From positions 1,228,001-1,292,000 of the forward strand of contig NZ_CP077093.1 of NCBI RefSeq assembly GCF_014268755.2: DNA of 64,000 bases. Direction: 5' to 3'. The notes beneath the pieces are model-generated. The model worked only from the letters and a program-made list of their open reading frames with translations. It did not search any database and had not been told where the DNA came from. The translations under genes were made by a program, and so were the position numbers. This document shows, piece after piece, positions 10,516 to 19,542 of this stretch (its first letter is position 1; each line of letters starts with the position of its first letter). The stretch comes from Pseudomonas vanderleydeniana (lineage in GTDB: Bacteria > Pseudomonadota > Gammaproteobacteria > Pseudomonadales > Pseudomonadaceae).

Positions 10516-11427
10516 TCAGGCGGCATTCTTGAGTTTCGGGTCCAGCGCGTCGCGCAGGCCGTCGCCCATCAGGTTGATTGCCAGCACGCTGAGCAAAATG
10601 GTCAGGCCGGGCAGGCTCACCACCCACCAGGCGCGTTCGATGTAGTCGCGGGCCGAGGCCAGCATGGTGCCCCACTCCGGAGTCGGCGGTTGTACGCCGA
10701 GGCCGAGGAAGCCCAGGGCGGCCGCGTCGAGGATGGCCGAGGAGAAGCTCAGGGTCGCCTGGACGATCAGGGGCGCCATGCAGTTGGGCAGCACGGTGAT
10801 GAACATCAGGCGCGGCAGGCCGGCACCGGCCAGGCGTGCGGCGGTCACGTAGTCGCGGTTCAGCTCGCCCATCACCGCGGCGCGGGTCAGGCGTACGTAG
10901 GACGGCAGCGAGACGATGGCGATGGCGATCACGGTGTTGATCAGGCCTGGGCCGAGGATGGCGACGATCGCCACGGCCAGCAGCAGCGAGGGCAGGGCGA
11001 GCATGATGTCCATCAGGCGCATGATGGTCGGCCCGAGAACGCGCGGGAAGAAACCGGCCAGCAGGCCCATCAGGATCCCGGGGATCAGCGACATCACCAC
11101 CGAGGACAGGCCGATCAGCAGCGACAGGCGCGAACCCTGGATCAGCCGCGACAGCAGGTCGCGACCGAGTTCGTCGGTGCCCAGCAGGAACTGCGCCTGG
11201 CCGCCTTCGAGCCAGGATGGCGGGGTGAGCAGGAAGTCGCGGAACTGCTCGCTCGGGTCATGGGGTGACACCCACGGGGCGAAGATCGCGCAGAAGACCA
11301 CCAGCAGCATGAACAGCAGGCCGGCGACGGCGCCCTTGTTGCGGGCGAAGGCCTGCCAGAATTCCTTGTAGGGTGATGGGTACAGCAGGCTCTGGTCGAC
11401 TGCTGCTGAGGAGATTGGAGTACTCAT
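10516..11427 (-). CDS. dppC: Dipeptide ABC transporter permease DppC
   Basis: 303 residues starting at ATG 11427 (MSTPISS), with GAGAG just upstream. It has an N-terminal OppC_N segment followed by the transmembrane domain with the EAA-like loop ([23 protein letters not shown]). It forms the membrane channel with DppB. It is separated from dppB by 10 bases, so both are clearly in one operon. Confidence 0.92.
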   Translation of the reverse strand: MSTPISSAAVDQSLLYPSPYKEFWQAFARNKGAVAGLLFMLLVVFCAIFAPWVSPHDPSEQFRDFLLTPPSWLEGGQAQFLLGTDELGRDLLSRLIQGSRLSLLIGLSSVVMSLIPGILMGLLAGFFPRVLGPTIMRLMDIMLALPSLLLAVAIVAILGPGLINTVIAIAIVSLPSYVRLTRAAVMGELNRDYVTAARLAGAGLPRLMFITVLPNCMAPLIVQATLSFSSAILDAAALGFLGLGVQPPTPEWGTMLASARDYIERAWWVVSLPGLTILLSVLAINLMGDGLRDALDPKLKNAA

Positions 11428-11437
11428 GAATAGGCTC

Positions 11438-12448
11438 TCAGCGCTGGTGACGGATACGTGGGTTGGCAAAGCCGTAGAGGATGTCCACCACGAAGTTGAC
11501 CAGGATCACGATGCAGGCGATCAGCAGGATGCCGTTCTGCACCACCGGATAGTCCCGGGCGCCGATGGCTTCGATCAGCCATTTGCCGATACCGGGCCAG
11601 GAGAAGATGGTTTCGGTCAGGACCGCGCCGGCCAGCAGCGTGCCGACCTGCAGGCCCATCACGGTCAGTACCGGGATCAGCGCGTTGCGCAGGCCGTGGA
11701 CGAACACCACGCGGGCCGGCGACATGCCCTTGGCGCGGGCGGTACGGATGTAGTCCTCGCGCAGCACCTCGAGCATCGACGAGCGGGTCATCCGGGCGAT
11801 CACCGCCAGCGGGATGGTGCCGAGTACGATGGACGGCAGGATCATGTGGTGCAGGGCGTCCCAGAATGCGTCCGGCTGATCGCTGAGCAGGGTGTCGATG
11901 AGCATGAAGCCGGTCTTCGGCTCGATGTCGTAGAGCAGGTCGATCCGCCCGGAAACCGGGGTCCAGCCCAGGGCGACCGAGAAGAACATGATCAGGATCA
12001 GGCCCCACCAGAAGATCGGCATCGAGTAGCCCGCCAGGGATATGCCCATGACCCCATGGTCGAACAGCGAGCCGCGCTTGAGGGCCGCGATCACCCCGGC
12101 CAGCAGGCCGAAGACTCCAGCGAACAGCAGGGCGGAGATGGACAGCTCCAGGGTGGCCGGGAACAGCGCGGTGAATTCGGTCCAGACACCGGTGCGGGTG
12201 CGCAGGGATTCACCGAGATCGCCATGGGCCAGCTTGCCCACGTAGTCGATGTATTGTTCGTAGAGCGGCTTGTTCAGGCCAAGGCGTTCCATCGCCTGGG
12301 CGTGCATCTGCGGGTCGACCCGGCGCTCGCCCATCATGACTTCCACGGGATCGCCTGGGATCATGCGAATCAGCGCGAAGGTCAACAGCGTGATGCCGAA
12401 AAACGTGGGGATCAGTAACCCCAGTCGGCGGGCAATAAAACTAAACAT
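11438..12448 (-). CDS. dppB: Dipeptide ABC transporter permease DppB
   Basis: 336 residues, the DppB length. It starts MFSFIARRLGLLIPTFFGI, an N-terminal membrane segment, and carries the RMIPGDP motif characteristic of DppB/OppB permeases. The BPD loop is YIRTARAKGMSPARVVFVHGLRN. It lies between dppA (73 bases upstream) and dppC. Confidence 0.93.
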   Translation of the reverse strand: MFSFIARRLGLLIPTFFGITLLTFALIRMIPGDPVEVMMGERRVDPQMHAQAMERLGLNKPLYEQYIDYVGKLAHGDLGESLRTRTGVWTEFTALFPATLELSISALLFAGVFGLLAGVIAALKRGSLFDHGVMGISLAGYSMPIFWWGLILIMFFSVALGWTPVSGRIDLLYDIEPKTGFMLIDTLLSDQPDAFWDALHHMILPSIVLGTIPLAVIARMTRSSMLEVLREDYIRTARAKGMSPARVVFVHGLRNALIPVLTVMGLQVGTLLAGAVLTETIFSWPGIGKWLIEAIGARDYPVVQNGILLIACIVILVNFVVDILYGFANPRIRHQR

Positions 12449-12521
12449 CTTGTGGTGTACCTCATCAGCCGGTTAGGCGTGCTGGTCGCGGCCCCGGGTA
12501 GGGCCGCTTCCGGCGTGTTTT

Positions 12522-14117
12522 CTACTTCACCTGGGTCGTGGCGAAGTTATTGGTGGACAGCGGGTTAATGTGATAACCCTCTACGTTCTTGCGCATGGCG
12601 GTAAACATCTTCGGATGCGCCTGGTCGACCCAAAGCACCTGGTCATGCAGGATTTCCAGGGCTTTCTCGTAGAGCGCGGCGCGTTCGGCCGGTTCCGTCC
12701 TGGCACGGGCCTGGTCGATCAACGCCTGGAATTGCGGGTTGCATGAACGGCTGTAGTTTTCGCCGTTTTTGGCGGCTTCGCAACTCATCAGCGGGCTGAG
12801 GAAGTTGTCCGGATCGCCGTTGTCGCCGCTCCAGCCGGCGGACACCATGTCGTGCTCGCCCTTTTTCGCGCGCTTGAGCATCTCGGCCCATTCCATGACG
12901 CGGATGTCGATCTTGATGCCGACCTTGGCCAGGTCCGACTGGATCAACTGTGCGCCCAGCTGCGGGTTCGGGTTGGTCGGACCACCGCCATTGCGGGTGT
13001 ACAGGGTGAACACCGTGCCTTCGGGCACGCCGGCCTCCTTGAGCAGGGCGCGGGCCTTCTCCAGGTCCTGCGGCGGGTTCTTCAGCTTGTCGTTGTAGCC
13101 CAGCAGGGTCGGTGGATAGGGATTGACCGCGGCGATGGCGTTGCCCTTGCCGTAGAGGGTGTCGACGTAGGTCTGCTTGTCCAGCGCCAGCTCGATGGCG
13201 CGGCGTACCCGCACATCGCTCAGGTACTTGTGTTCGGTGTTGATCGCGGTGTAGCCGGTGGCCATGGCCGCCATGCTGACCACCTGCAGGTTCGCGTCGG
13301 CCTGGATGCTCGGTACGTCATCCGGTTTCGGGTACAGCGCGACCTGGCACTCATTGGCCCGCAGCTTCTGCAGCCGGGTGTTGTTGTCCGGGGTGATGGC
13401 GAAGACCAGGACTTCGGCCGGTGGCTTGCCACGGAAATAGTCCGGGTTGGCCTTGTAGCGTACCTGGGCGTCCTTGGCATAACGCTGGAACACGAATGGA
13501 CCGGTGCCGATCGGCTTGGCGTTCAGGTCGTCCTGCTTGCCGGCCTTGAGCAGCTGGCCTGCATACTCGGCGGAGTGGATCGAGGTGAAGGCCATGCCCA
13601 GGTCGAGCAGGAAGGGCGCTTCGGGACGGGCCAGGGTGAACCGTACGGTCATGTCGTCGACTTTCTCGACGTTCTTCAGCAGGTCCTGGAAACCCATGCT
13701 TTCAAAGTAGGGGAAGCCCACCGTGGACTGCTTGTGCCAGGGATGGTTCGGGTCCAGCTGGCGCTGGAAGCTCCAGAGCACATCGTCGGCATTGAGTTCG
13801 CGGGTCGGCTTGAAGTAATCGGTGGTGTGGAACTTGACGCCCTTGCGCAGGTGGAAGGTGTACTGCAGGCCGTCGGGGCTGATTTCCCAGCTTTCGGCCA
13901 GGGCCGGCTGGATCTCGGCGGTGCCTGGCTTGAAATCCACCAGGCGGTTGAACAGGGTCTCGGCCGCAGCGTCGGATGTGACGGCGGTGGTGTACAGCAC
14001 CGGGTCGAAACCTTCCGGGCTGGCTTCCGTGCAAACCACCAAGGGTTTTGCCGAAACGCCAACGGCTATGGTCAGCAGGCTGGCTGCGACGGCCGCCCGC
14101 AGGGAAAGCATCTTCAT
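12522..14117 (-). CDS. dppA: Periplasmic dipeptide-binding protein, DppA family (copy next to dppB)
   Basis: 531 residues, SBP_bac_5 family, with signal peptide (residues 1-23, ending VSA). CTEASPEGFDPVLY and the FHLRKGVKFHTTDYFKPT segment are typical of DppA. Translation starts at the ATG at 14117 after GGAGGG. It captures di-/tripeptides for DppBCDF. It is the most divergent of the four homologs in this block: it lacks the GTDFDASAETVFNRL segment shared by the two at the far end, and it has MSCEAAKNGENYSRSC where the others have a single Cys. That suggests a different ligand range. Confidence 0.9.
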   Translation of the reverse strand: MKMLSLRAAVAASLLTIAVGVSAKPLVVCTEASPEGFDPVLYTTAVTSDAAAETLFNRLVDFKPGTAEIQPALAESWEISPDGLQYTFHLRKGVKFHTTDYFKPTRELNADDVLWSFQRQLDPNHPWHKQSTVGFPYFESMGFQDLLKNVEKVDDMTVRFTLARPEAPFLLDLGMAFTSIHSAEYAGQLLKAGKQDDLNAKPIGTGPFVFQRYAKDAQVRYKANPDYFRGKPPAEVLVFAITPDNNTRLQKLRANECQVALYPKPDDVPSIQADANLQVVSMAAMATGYTAINTEHKYLSDVRVRRAIELALDKQTYVDTLYGKGNAIAAVNPYPPTLLGYNDKLKNPPQDLEKARALLKEAGVPEGTVFTLYTRNGGGPTNPNPQLGAQLIQSDLAKVGIKIDIRVMEWAEMLKRAKKGEHDMVSAGWSGDNGDPDNFLSPLMSCEAAKNGENYSRSCNPQFQALIDQARARTEPAERAALYEKALEILHDQVLWVDQAHPKMFTAMRKNVEGYHINPLSTNNFATTQVK

Positions 14118-14208
14118 ATAAACCCTCCGTAATCAATTGAGCCAGATTAGTCGCTGGGGCCGATTCGTCGAGCCGACCCCAACGTCGCTACCTACCGGGA
14201 TCCCGCAA

Positions 14209-15588
14209 TCAAAGAATCTTGAACGGGATGGTGGTGACCAGGCGGAACTCGTTGAGGTTGCCGTCAGCCTGGTTCTCCGAGGCCCGGTGAGTGGTGTAGG
14301 TGGCACGAATGGCGGTGGCCTTCAGTGGGCCGCTCTGTACCGCGTAGGAGGCGCCGATGCCGTATTCATAGTGGTGCTCGCCGTTCATGTTGCGCACGTC
14401 ATAGGCGGTACCGGTGTAGTGGGTACCGTCGATGCCCCAGCCACGAGCCTGGTAGATGTTGAACTTCAGGCCGGGTACACCGTACTCGGCCATGTTGAGG
14501 CCGTAGGCGATCTGGAAGGATTTCTCGTTCGGGCCGTTGAAGTCCGACAGCAGGGAGTTGGCCAGGTAGATGCCGTTGGTTTCGTGCAGGTAGTCGAAGT
14601 ACTCGTTGCCGTTCACCGCCTGGTAGGAGAAGGTCAGGCTGTGGGCCTGGTGGGTCAGGCCGAGCGACAGGGAGTAGGTGTCGTTGTCGATTTCGCCCAT
14701 CTTCTTTTTGCCGGTATCGACGGTCTTGTAGTAGTTCAGGCCGGTGGTCAGGCCCAGTACCGAGCTGTCGCCCAGGTCGTGGGTGGCGCCGAAGTAGTAC
14801 TGGTTCCAGAAGTCTTCGACGTGGGCGCCGTAGAGGCTGGTCTTCAGGCTCTTGAAAGGCTGGTAGTTGATGCCGGCGGTGTTGACGTGGTCGGTTTCTG
14901 CACCATTGTTGGTGTACTCGGAGCGGAATTTCGACAGGCTCTGTTCGGTCCGTGGTGATACGCGATCGAAGGTGGCGACATCGAAGGACAGGTTGTTCAG
15001 CTCTTCGCTGTGCAGGCTCACGCCTTCGAAGCTGGAAGGCAGCGCACGGTTACCGATGGTGTCGACGATCGGCGTGCTGAAGTTCTGGCGGCCGGCGGTC
15101 AGGGTGGTGTTCGACACGCGGAACTTGACGTTGGCCAGGCCCAGCTTGCTCCACTGGCCGACGGCATCGCCGTCGCTGTGGGTCAGGGTACGGTTGGAAC
15201 CACCGGCCATGTCCTTGCGGTCACGGTCCAGGGCGATGGCGTTGTAGGCGGCGACTTCGGTGCTGACGCCGACGGTGCCCTGGGTGAAGCCCGAGGTGTA
15301 GTTCAGGATGGTGCCCTGGACCCAGTTGATACGACGTGGGGTCGGGGTCGGGGTGTCGCCGCCTTTCTTGTAGGAGAAGCGGTCATCACGGCGTTTCAGT
15401 TCGTTGGCGTACCAGTTACGGGTAGTGCCGCCCAGGCTCTGGCCATCGATGAAGCCCTTGGCTTCGCTCTGGGCATTGCTGGTGTTGAGGCCGGTCGGAA
15501 TGAACTCCTGACTCTGCGATTCCGCATGGGCCATCAGGCTGGCACTACTGATTGCTAAGGCTAACAACGCTTTCTGAGAGAGTTTCAA
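14209..15588 (-). CDS. opdP: OprD-family outer-membrane porin, OpdP/OpdD-like (peptide uptake)
   Basis: 459 residues with a signal peptide ending AHA, then a beta-barrel of alternating residues and a C-terminal strand ending FKIL. The start is TTG 15588, supported by AAGGAG seven bases upstream. No better ATG exists. OprD-family members move small ligands across the outer membrane, and the one in this context in P. aeruginosa (OpdP) takes up Gly-Glu and related dipeptides. Position between dppA-like genes supports the same role. A Crc-type AAAAAGAA element lies just before the ribosome site. Confidence 0.85.
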   Translation of the reverse strand: MKLSQKALLALAISSASLMAHAESQSQEFIPTGLNTSNAQSEAKGFIDGQSLGGTTRNWYANELKRRDDRFSYKKGGDTPTPTPRRINWVQGTILNYTSGFTQGTVGVSTEVAAYNAIALDRDRKDMAGGSNRTLTHSDGDAVGQWSKLGLANVKFRVSNTTLTAGRQNFSTPIVDTIGNRALPSSFEGVSLHSEELNNLSFDVATFDRVSPRTEQSLSKFRSEYTNNGAETDHVNTAGINYQPFKSLKTSLYGAHVEDFWNQYYFGATHDLGDSSVLGLTTGLNYYKTVDTGKKKMGEIDNDTYSLSLGLTHQAHSLTFSYQAVNGNEYFDYLHETNGIYLANSLLSDFNGPNEKSFQIAYGLNMAEYGVPGLKFNIYQARGWGIDGTHYTGTAYDVRNMNGEHHYEYGIGASYAVQSGPLKATAIRATYTTHRASENQADGNLNEFRLVTTIPFKIL

Positions 15589-15605
15589 GGTAAAGCTCCT
15601 TTAGT

Positions 15606-15613
15606 TTCTTTTT
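15606..15613 (-). promoter_or_regulatory. Candidate Hfq/Crc (CA) motif in the opdP leader
   Basis: Reads AAAAAGAA on the minus strand, matching the AANAANAA consensus. It sits a few bases upstream of the AAGGAG ribosome site of opdP. Such sites allow Hfq/Crc to block translation when preferred carbon sources are present. Confidence 0.45.
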
Positions 15614-15672
15614 TTGCTTACCGGCTTTTTCAGGTATGCCGGTTGTTTTTGGTGAACTCTTTTTTTCTTGTC

Positions 15673-15684
15673 GCAAACGTTTGC
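15673..15684. promoter_or_regulatory. Perfect 12-bp palindrome upstream of opdP, possible operator
   Basis: GCAAACGTTTGC is a perfect palindrome 85 bases upstream of the opdP start codon and 77 bases past the end of the next DppA-like gene. It resembles LacI/GalR-family operators. Two further short palindromes follow on the plus strand (15698-15710 and 15726-15740). No regulator gene is adjacent. Confidence 0.4.
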
Positions 15685-15760
15685 TTGGCAGTGGTTCGCC
15701 GAATTTCGGCTGCAAGATTGCGTGAGGGCGAAATTCGCCCCCAGCGCGGGTCACGGTTTT

Positions 15761-17359
15761 TTATTGTTCGATACTGACGCCCGAGAACGAGTTGCGACCA
15801 AAGGGACTGACCTTGAAGTCATTCACCTTGGCGCTCAGCGGCTGGTTGACCGTCGAGTGGGCGATAGGGGTGATCGGCACCTGTTGCTTGAGCAACTGCT
15901 GGGCCTGTTTGTAGAGCACTGTCCGCTGCTCGCGATCAGTGACGATCTTGGCTTGCTTGATCAGCTTGTCGTACTGCGGGTCGCACCACATGGAGTAGTT
16001 GTTGCCGCCAATCGCGTCACAGCTGTAGAGCGTCCCGAGCCAGTTGTCCGGGTCGCCGTTGTCGCCGGTCCAGCCGATCAGGCTGATATCGTGTTCGCCA
16101 TTCTTGGTGCGCTTGATGTACTCGCCCCACTCATAGCTGACGATCTTCACCTTGAGACCGATCTTCGCCCAGTCGGCCTGGAGCATCTCGGCCATCAGCT
16201 TGGCGTTGGGGTTGTACGGGCGCTGGACGGGCATGGCCCAGAGGGTGATCTCGGTGCCTTCCTTGACACCGGCGGCCTTGAGCAGCTCCCTGGCCCTTTC
16301 CGGATCGTAGGCGGCGTCCTTGACGGTGCTGTCATAGGACCACTGGGTCGGCGGCATGGCATTGGCCGCCAACTGCCCGGCGCCCTGGTAGACCGCGTTG
16401 AGGATGCTCGGCTTGTTCACCGCCATGTCCAGCGCCTGGCGTACCTCGAGCTGGTCGAACGGCTTGTGGCGAACGTTGTAGGCGATGTAGCCGAGGTTGA
16501 AGCCCGGCTTCTCGATCACCTGCAGCTTGGGGTCGCTCTTGAGCGCGGCGACGTCGGCCGGACGCGGGTGCAGGGTGACCTGGCACTCATCGCGCTTGAG
16601 CTTCTGCACGCGCACCGAGGCATCGGTATTGATCGCGAAGATCAGCTGGTCGAGCTTGACCTGGCTGGGGTCCCAGTACTGCTTGTTGGCCGCGTAGCGG
16701 ATCTGCGTGTCCTTCTGGTAACGCTGGAACACGTACGGCCCGGTGCCGATCGGCTGTTGGTTGATCTCGCTCGGAGTGCCCGCCTTGAGCAACTGCTCGG
16801 CGTATTCGGCGGAAAGGATCGAGGCGAAGCTCATGGCGAGGTTCTGGATGAACGCGGCGTCGACGCTGTTGAGCGTCATGACCACGGTCAGCGGCCCGGT
16901 CTTTTCGACCTTGGCGATATTCTTGTTCAGGCTCATCCCGGTGAAGTAGGGGAACTCCGTGGGGTAGGCCTTGCGGAACGGGTGTTCGGCATCGAGCATG
17001 CGGTTGAAGGTGAACAGCACGTCGTCGGCGTTGAAGTCGCGATGCGGGGTGAAGTACTTGGTGGTGTGGAACTTCACGCCTTCGCGCAGGTGGAAGGTGT
17101 ACACCAGGCCATCCGGCGAGATATCCCAGCTCTTGGCCAACGCCGGTGCGACGGAGGTCTCGCCCCGGACGAATTCCACCAGCCGGTTGTAGATCGGCTC
17201 GGCGGCATCATTGTCGGTAGCGGCGGTGTACTGCGCGGTGTCGAACCCGGCCGGGCTGCCCTCGGAGCAGAACACCAGGCTGCCGGCAGCCTGGGCACAA
17301 GCGGCTCCAGCCCACAGGGCGGTGCCGATGAAAGCGGATAAAACGAAGGTATGGCGCAT
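15761..17359 (-). CDS. DppA-like peptide-binding protein (second copy)
   Basis: 532 residues, SBP_bac_5 family, with signal peptide (MRHTFVLSAFIGTALWAGAACAQA). Shared family landmarks are SEGSPAGFDTAQYTA, FHLREGVKFHTTKYF, GWTGDNGDPDNWLGTLYSC and the C-terminal FKVSPFGRNSF. It differs from its neighbours in the N-terminal ligand-facing part, for instance TATDNDAAEPIYNRLVEF in place of GTDFDASAETVFNRL. The ribosome site is weak (GGGATCGTC). The leader holds an AATAAAAA Crc-type motif. It probably feeds DppBCDF with another peptide set. Confidence 0.88.
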   Translation of the reverse strand: MRHTFVLSAFIGTALWAGAACAQAAGSLVFCSEGSPAGFDTAQYTAATDNDAAEPIYNRLVEFVRGETSVAPALAKSWDISPDGLVYTFHLREGVKFHTTKYFTPHRDFNADDVLFTFNRMLDAEHPFRKAYPTEFPYFTGMSLNKNIAKVEKTGPLTVVMTLNSVDAAFIQNLAMSFASILSAEYAEQLLKAGTPSEINQQPIGTGPYVFQRYQKDTQIRYAANKQYWDPSQVKLDQLIFAINTDASVRVQKLKRDECQVTLHPRPADVAALKSDPKLQVIEKPGFNLGYIAYNVRHKPFDQLEVRQALDMAVNKPSILNAVYQGAGQLAANAMPPTQWSYDSTVKDAAYDPERARELLKAAGVKEGTEITLWAMPVQRPYNPNAKLMAEMLQADWAKIGLKVKIVSYEWGEYIKRTKNGEHDISLIGWTGDNGDPDNWLGTLYSCDAIGGNNYSMWCDPQYDKLIKQAKIVTDREQRTVLYKQAQQLLKQQVPITPIAHSTVNQPLSAKVNDFKVSPFGRNSFSGVSIEQ

Positions 17360-17374
17360 GACGATCCCAATCCA

Positions 17375-17382
17375 TTTTTATT
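17375..17382 (-). promoter_or_regulatory. Candidate Hfq/Crc (CA) motif in the leader of the second DppA-like gene
   Basis: AATAAAAA on the minus strand matches AANAANAA, 16 bases before the start codon at 17359. This is similar to the element before opdP. Confidence 0.4.
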
Positions 17383-17618
17383 GTCGTTGGTGAGCAATTG
17401 CCATGTCCTGGGGCATGGAGACATCACCAACCCAGTCAGTCGAATGCAGCAGTGCCGCTCGTTGGCATTGGTCGGTAATGCCCTGACGTTATGGCGCCAA
17501 GTCACTGCCGTAAATGCGTAGAGCCTGAGAGAGTTGTAGGAAAAAACTGCGCTTCTGACTCATCCTTCCGAAGTTGGACGGTCAGGGAGAGGGCAATTCC
17601 TGCAATTCTGGCGGGTAG

Positions 17619-17652
17619 CGCAAAGGCGACGTACCGGGACGTCGCCTTTGCG
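17619..17652. other. 14-bp perfect hairpin between two binding-protein genes
   Basis: CGCAAAGGCGACGT (17619-17632) pairs exactly with 17639-17652 across a 6-base loop. It starts 5 bases after the stop of the third binding-protein gene (minus strand). No T-run follows, so it is more likely an mRNA 3'-end stabiliser or processing hairpin than a simple terminator. Confidence 0.65.
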
Positions 17653-17657
17653 GGACC

Positions 17658-19283
17658 TTACTTGCTGACGCTGACGCCGTAGAACGAGTTCAAGCCGAAC
17701 GGGCTGATCTTGAAGTCCTTCACGGTAGCGCTCATGGGCTGATACACCGTCGAGTGCGCGATAGGTGTATACGGGACGTCATCCTTGAGGATGTGCTGGG
17801 CCTGCTTGTACAGCTCGGTGCGCTTGGCCTGGTCGGAGGTCGACTTGGCTTCCTTCATCAGGCTGTCGTATTTCGGTGTGCAGTACTTCGAGAAGTTGTT
17901 GCCGTTGATGGCGTCGCAACCGAACAGTACGTTCAGCCAGTTGTCCGGGTCACCGTTGTCACCGCTCCAGCCGATGATCATCGCCTGCTGCTCGCCGGCC
18001 TTGGCACGCTTGAGGTATTCACCCCACTCGTAGCTGACGATCTTCACGTTCAGGCCGATGTTCTTCCAGTCGGACTGGAGCATTTCGGCCATCAGCTTGG
18101 CGTTCGGGTTGTACGGACGCTGGACCGGCATGGCCCACAGCTTGATCTCGGTGCCTTCCTTGATGCCCGCTTCCTTGAGCAGTTGCTTGGCCTTCTCGGG
18201 ATCGTACTTGGCATCCTTGATGGTGGTGTCGTAGGACCACTGGGTCGGCGGCATGGCGTTGACGGCCAGCTGGCCGGCGCCCTGGTAGACCGACTCGATG
18301 ATCTGCGGCTTGTTCACGGCCATGTCCAGCGCCTGGCGAACGCGCAGGTCGGCCAGCGGGTTGGCGGCGGTCTCGCCCTTGAGGACCGGCATCACGTTAT
18401 AGGCGATATAGCCCAGGTTGAAGCCAGCCTGGCTCGGCATCTGCAGTTTCGGATCGGCCTTGAGTGGCGCGAGGTCGGCCGGGCGTGGGTAGACGCTGAC
18501 CTGGCATTCATTCTTCTTGAGTTTCTGCATCCGCACCGAGGCGTCGGTGGTGATGGCGAAGATCAGGTTGTCGATCTTCACGTCCTCGGGCTTCCAGTAC
18601 TCCTTGTTCCCGGTGTAGCGGATGTTGGAGTCCTTCTGGTAGCTCTTGAACACGAACGGACCGGTACCGATCGGCTTCTGGTTGATGTCGCTGGCCTTGC
18701 CTTCCTTGAGCAGCTTGTCGGCGTACTCGGCGGACTGGATGGAGGCGAAGCTCATGGCCAGGTTCTGGATGAAGGCGGCATCAACGGTCTTGAGGGTGAA
18801 CTTGACGGTATGGTCGTCGAGCTTTTCCACCTTGGCGATGTTGGTGTCCATCCCCATGTCGGTGAAGTACGGGAACTCGGTCGGGTAGGCCTTGCGGAAC
18901 GGCATGTCCTTGTCGAGCATGCGGTTGAAGGTGAACAGCACGTCGTCGGCGTTGAAATTGCGCGTCGGCTTGAAGTAATCGGTGGTGTGGAACTTGACCC
19001 CTTCACGCAGGTGGAAGGTGTAGGTCAGGCCATCGGGCGAAATGTCCCAACTGGTTGCCAGGCCAGGAATCACGGCGGTGCCGCCACGTTCGAACTGGCT
19101 CAGACGGTTGAAGACGGTTTCGGCAGAGGCGTCGAAGTCGGTTCCGGCGGTGTATTGGCCTGGATCGAAACCGGCCGGGCTCCCTTCGGAGCAGTACACC
19201 AGGTTGGTCGCTGCGAGGGCGAACGGTGCGCTGGCCAAGAGGCCTGCGCCAACTAAAAACGGAATGACTGCTTTTTTAAGCAT
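17658..19283 (-). CDS. DppA-like peptide-binding protein (third copy)
   Basis: 541 residues from the ATG at 19283, which has GAGG upstream. The in-frame codon at 19295 lies on top of that site. Signal peptide MLKKAVIPFLVGAGLLASAPFALA. It is very close to the fourth copy: GTDFDASAETVFNRL, MLDKDMPFRKAYP and FSISxFGLxSFYGVSVSK-like ends are shared. The body carries a small insertion (VLKGETAANPLAD, about residue 305) absent from the other copies. It is a periplasmic peptide receptor for DppBCDF. The two most similar copies presumably arose by tandem duplication. Confidence 0.88.
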   Translation of the reverse strand: MLKKAVIPFLVGAGLLASAPFALAATNLVYCSEGSPAGFDPGQYTAGTDFDASAETVFNRLSQFERGGTAVIPGLATSWDISPDGLTYTFHLREGVKFHTTDYFKPTRNFNADDVLFTFNRMLDKDMPFRKAYPTEFPYFTDMGMDTNIAKVEKLDDHTVKFTLKTVDAAFIQNLAMSFASIQSAEYADKLLKEGKASDINQKPIGTGPFVFKSYQKDSNIRYTGNKEYWKPEDVKIDNLIFAITTDASVRMQKLKKNECQVSVYPRPADLAPLKADPKLQMPSQAGFNLGYIAYNVMPVLKGETAANPLADLRVRQALDMAVNKPQIIESVYQGAGQLAVNAMPPTQWSYDTTIKDAKYDPEKAKQLLKEAGIKEGTEIKLWAMPVQRPYNPNAKLMAEMLQSDWKNIGLNVKIVSYEWGEYLKRAKAGEQQAMIIGWSGDNGDPDNWLNVLFGCDAINGNNFSKYCTPKYDSLMKEAKSTSDQAKRTELYKQAQHILKDDVPYTPIAHSTVYQPMSATVKDFKISPFGLNSFYGVSVSK

Positions 19284-19542
19284 TGGTGGCCTCATGATTT
19301 GTTGTCATTTTTGGTTGTGAGGACGACCTCGTGAGTCGACCTGCGGATACTTATGCAGGCCCTGTACCCATTGCAAGATGCAGAGAGGTCGCAAGTCTCA
19401 AAGTGTGGCACGAACGTACACGAATGTCGCAATTGTGTAAAAGTTGACGCATTTGACCGTTTGCACAGGTTTTTTCCGGTGCAGGCGGCGCACTGCAAGT
19501 GGGCAACCGGGGCGTTTGGCGCACCCGGTTGGGGCGTTGCTG

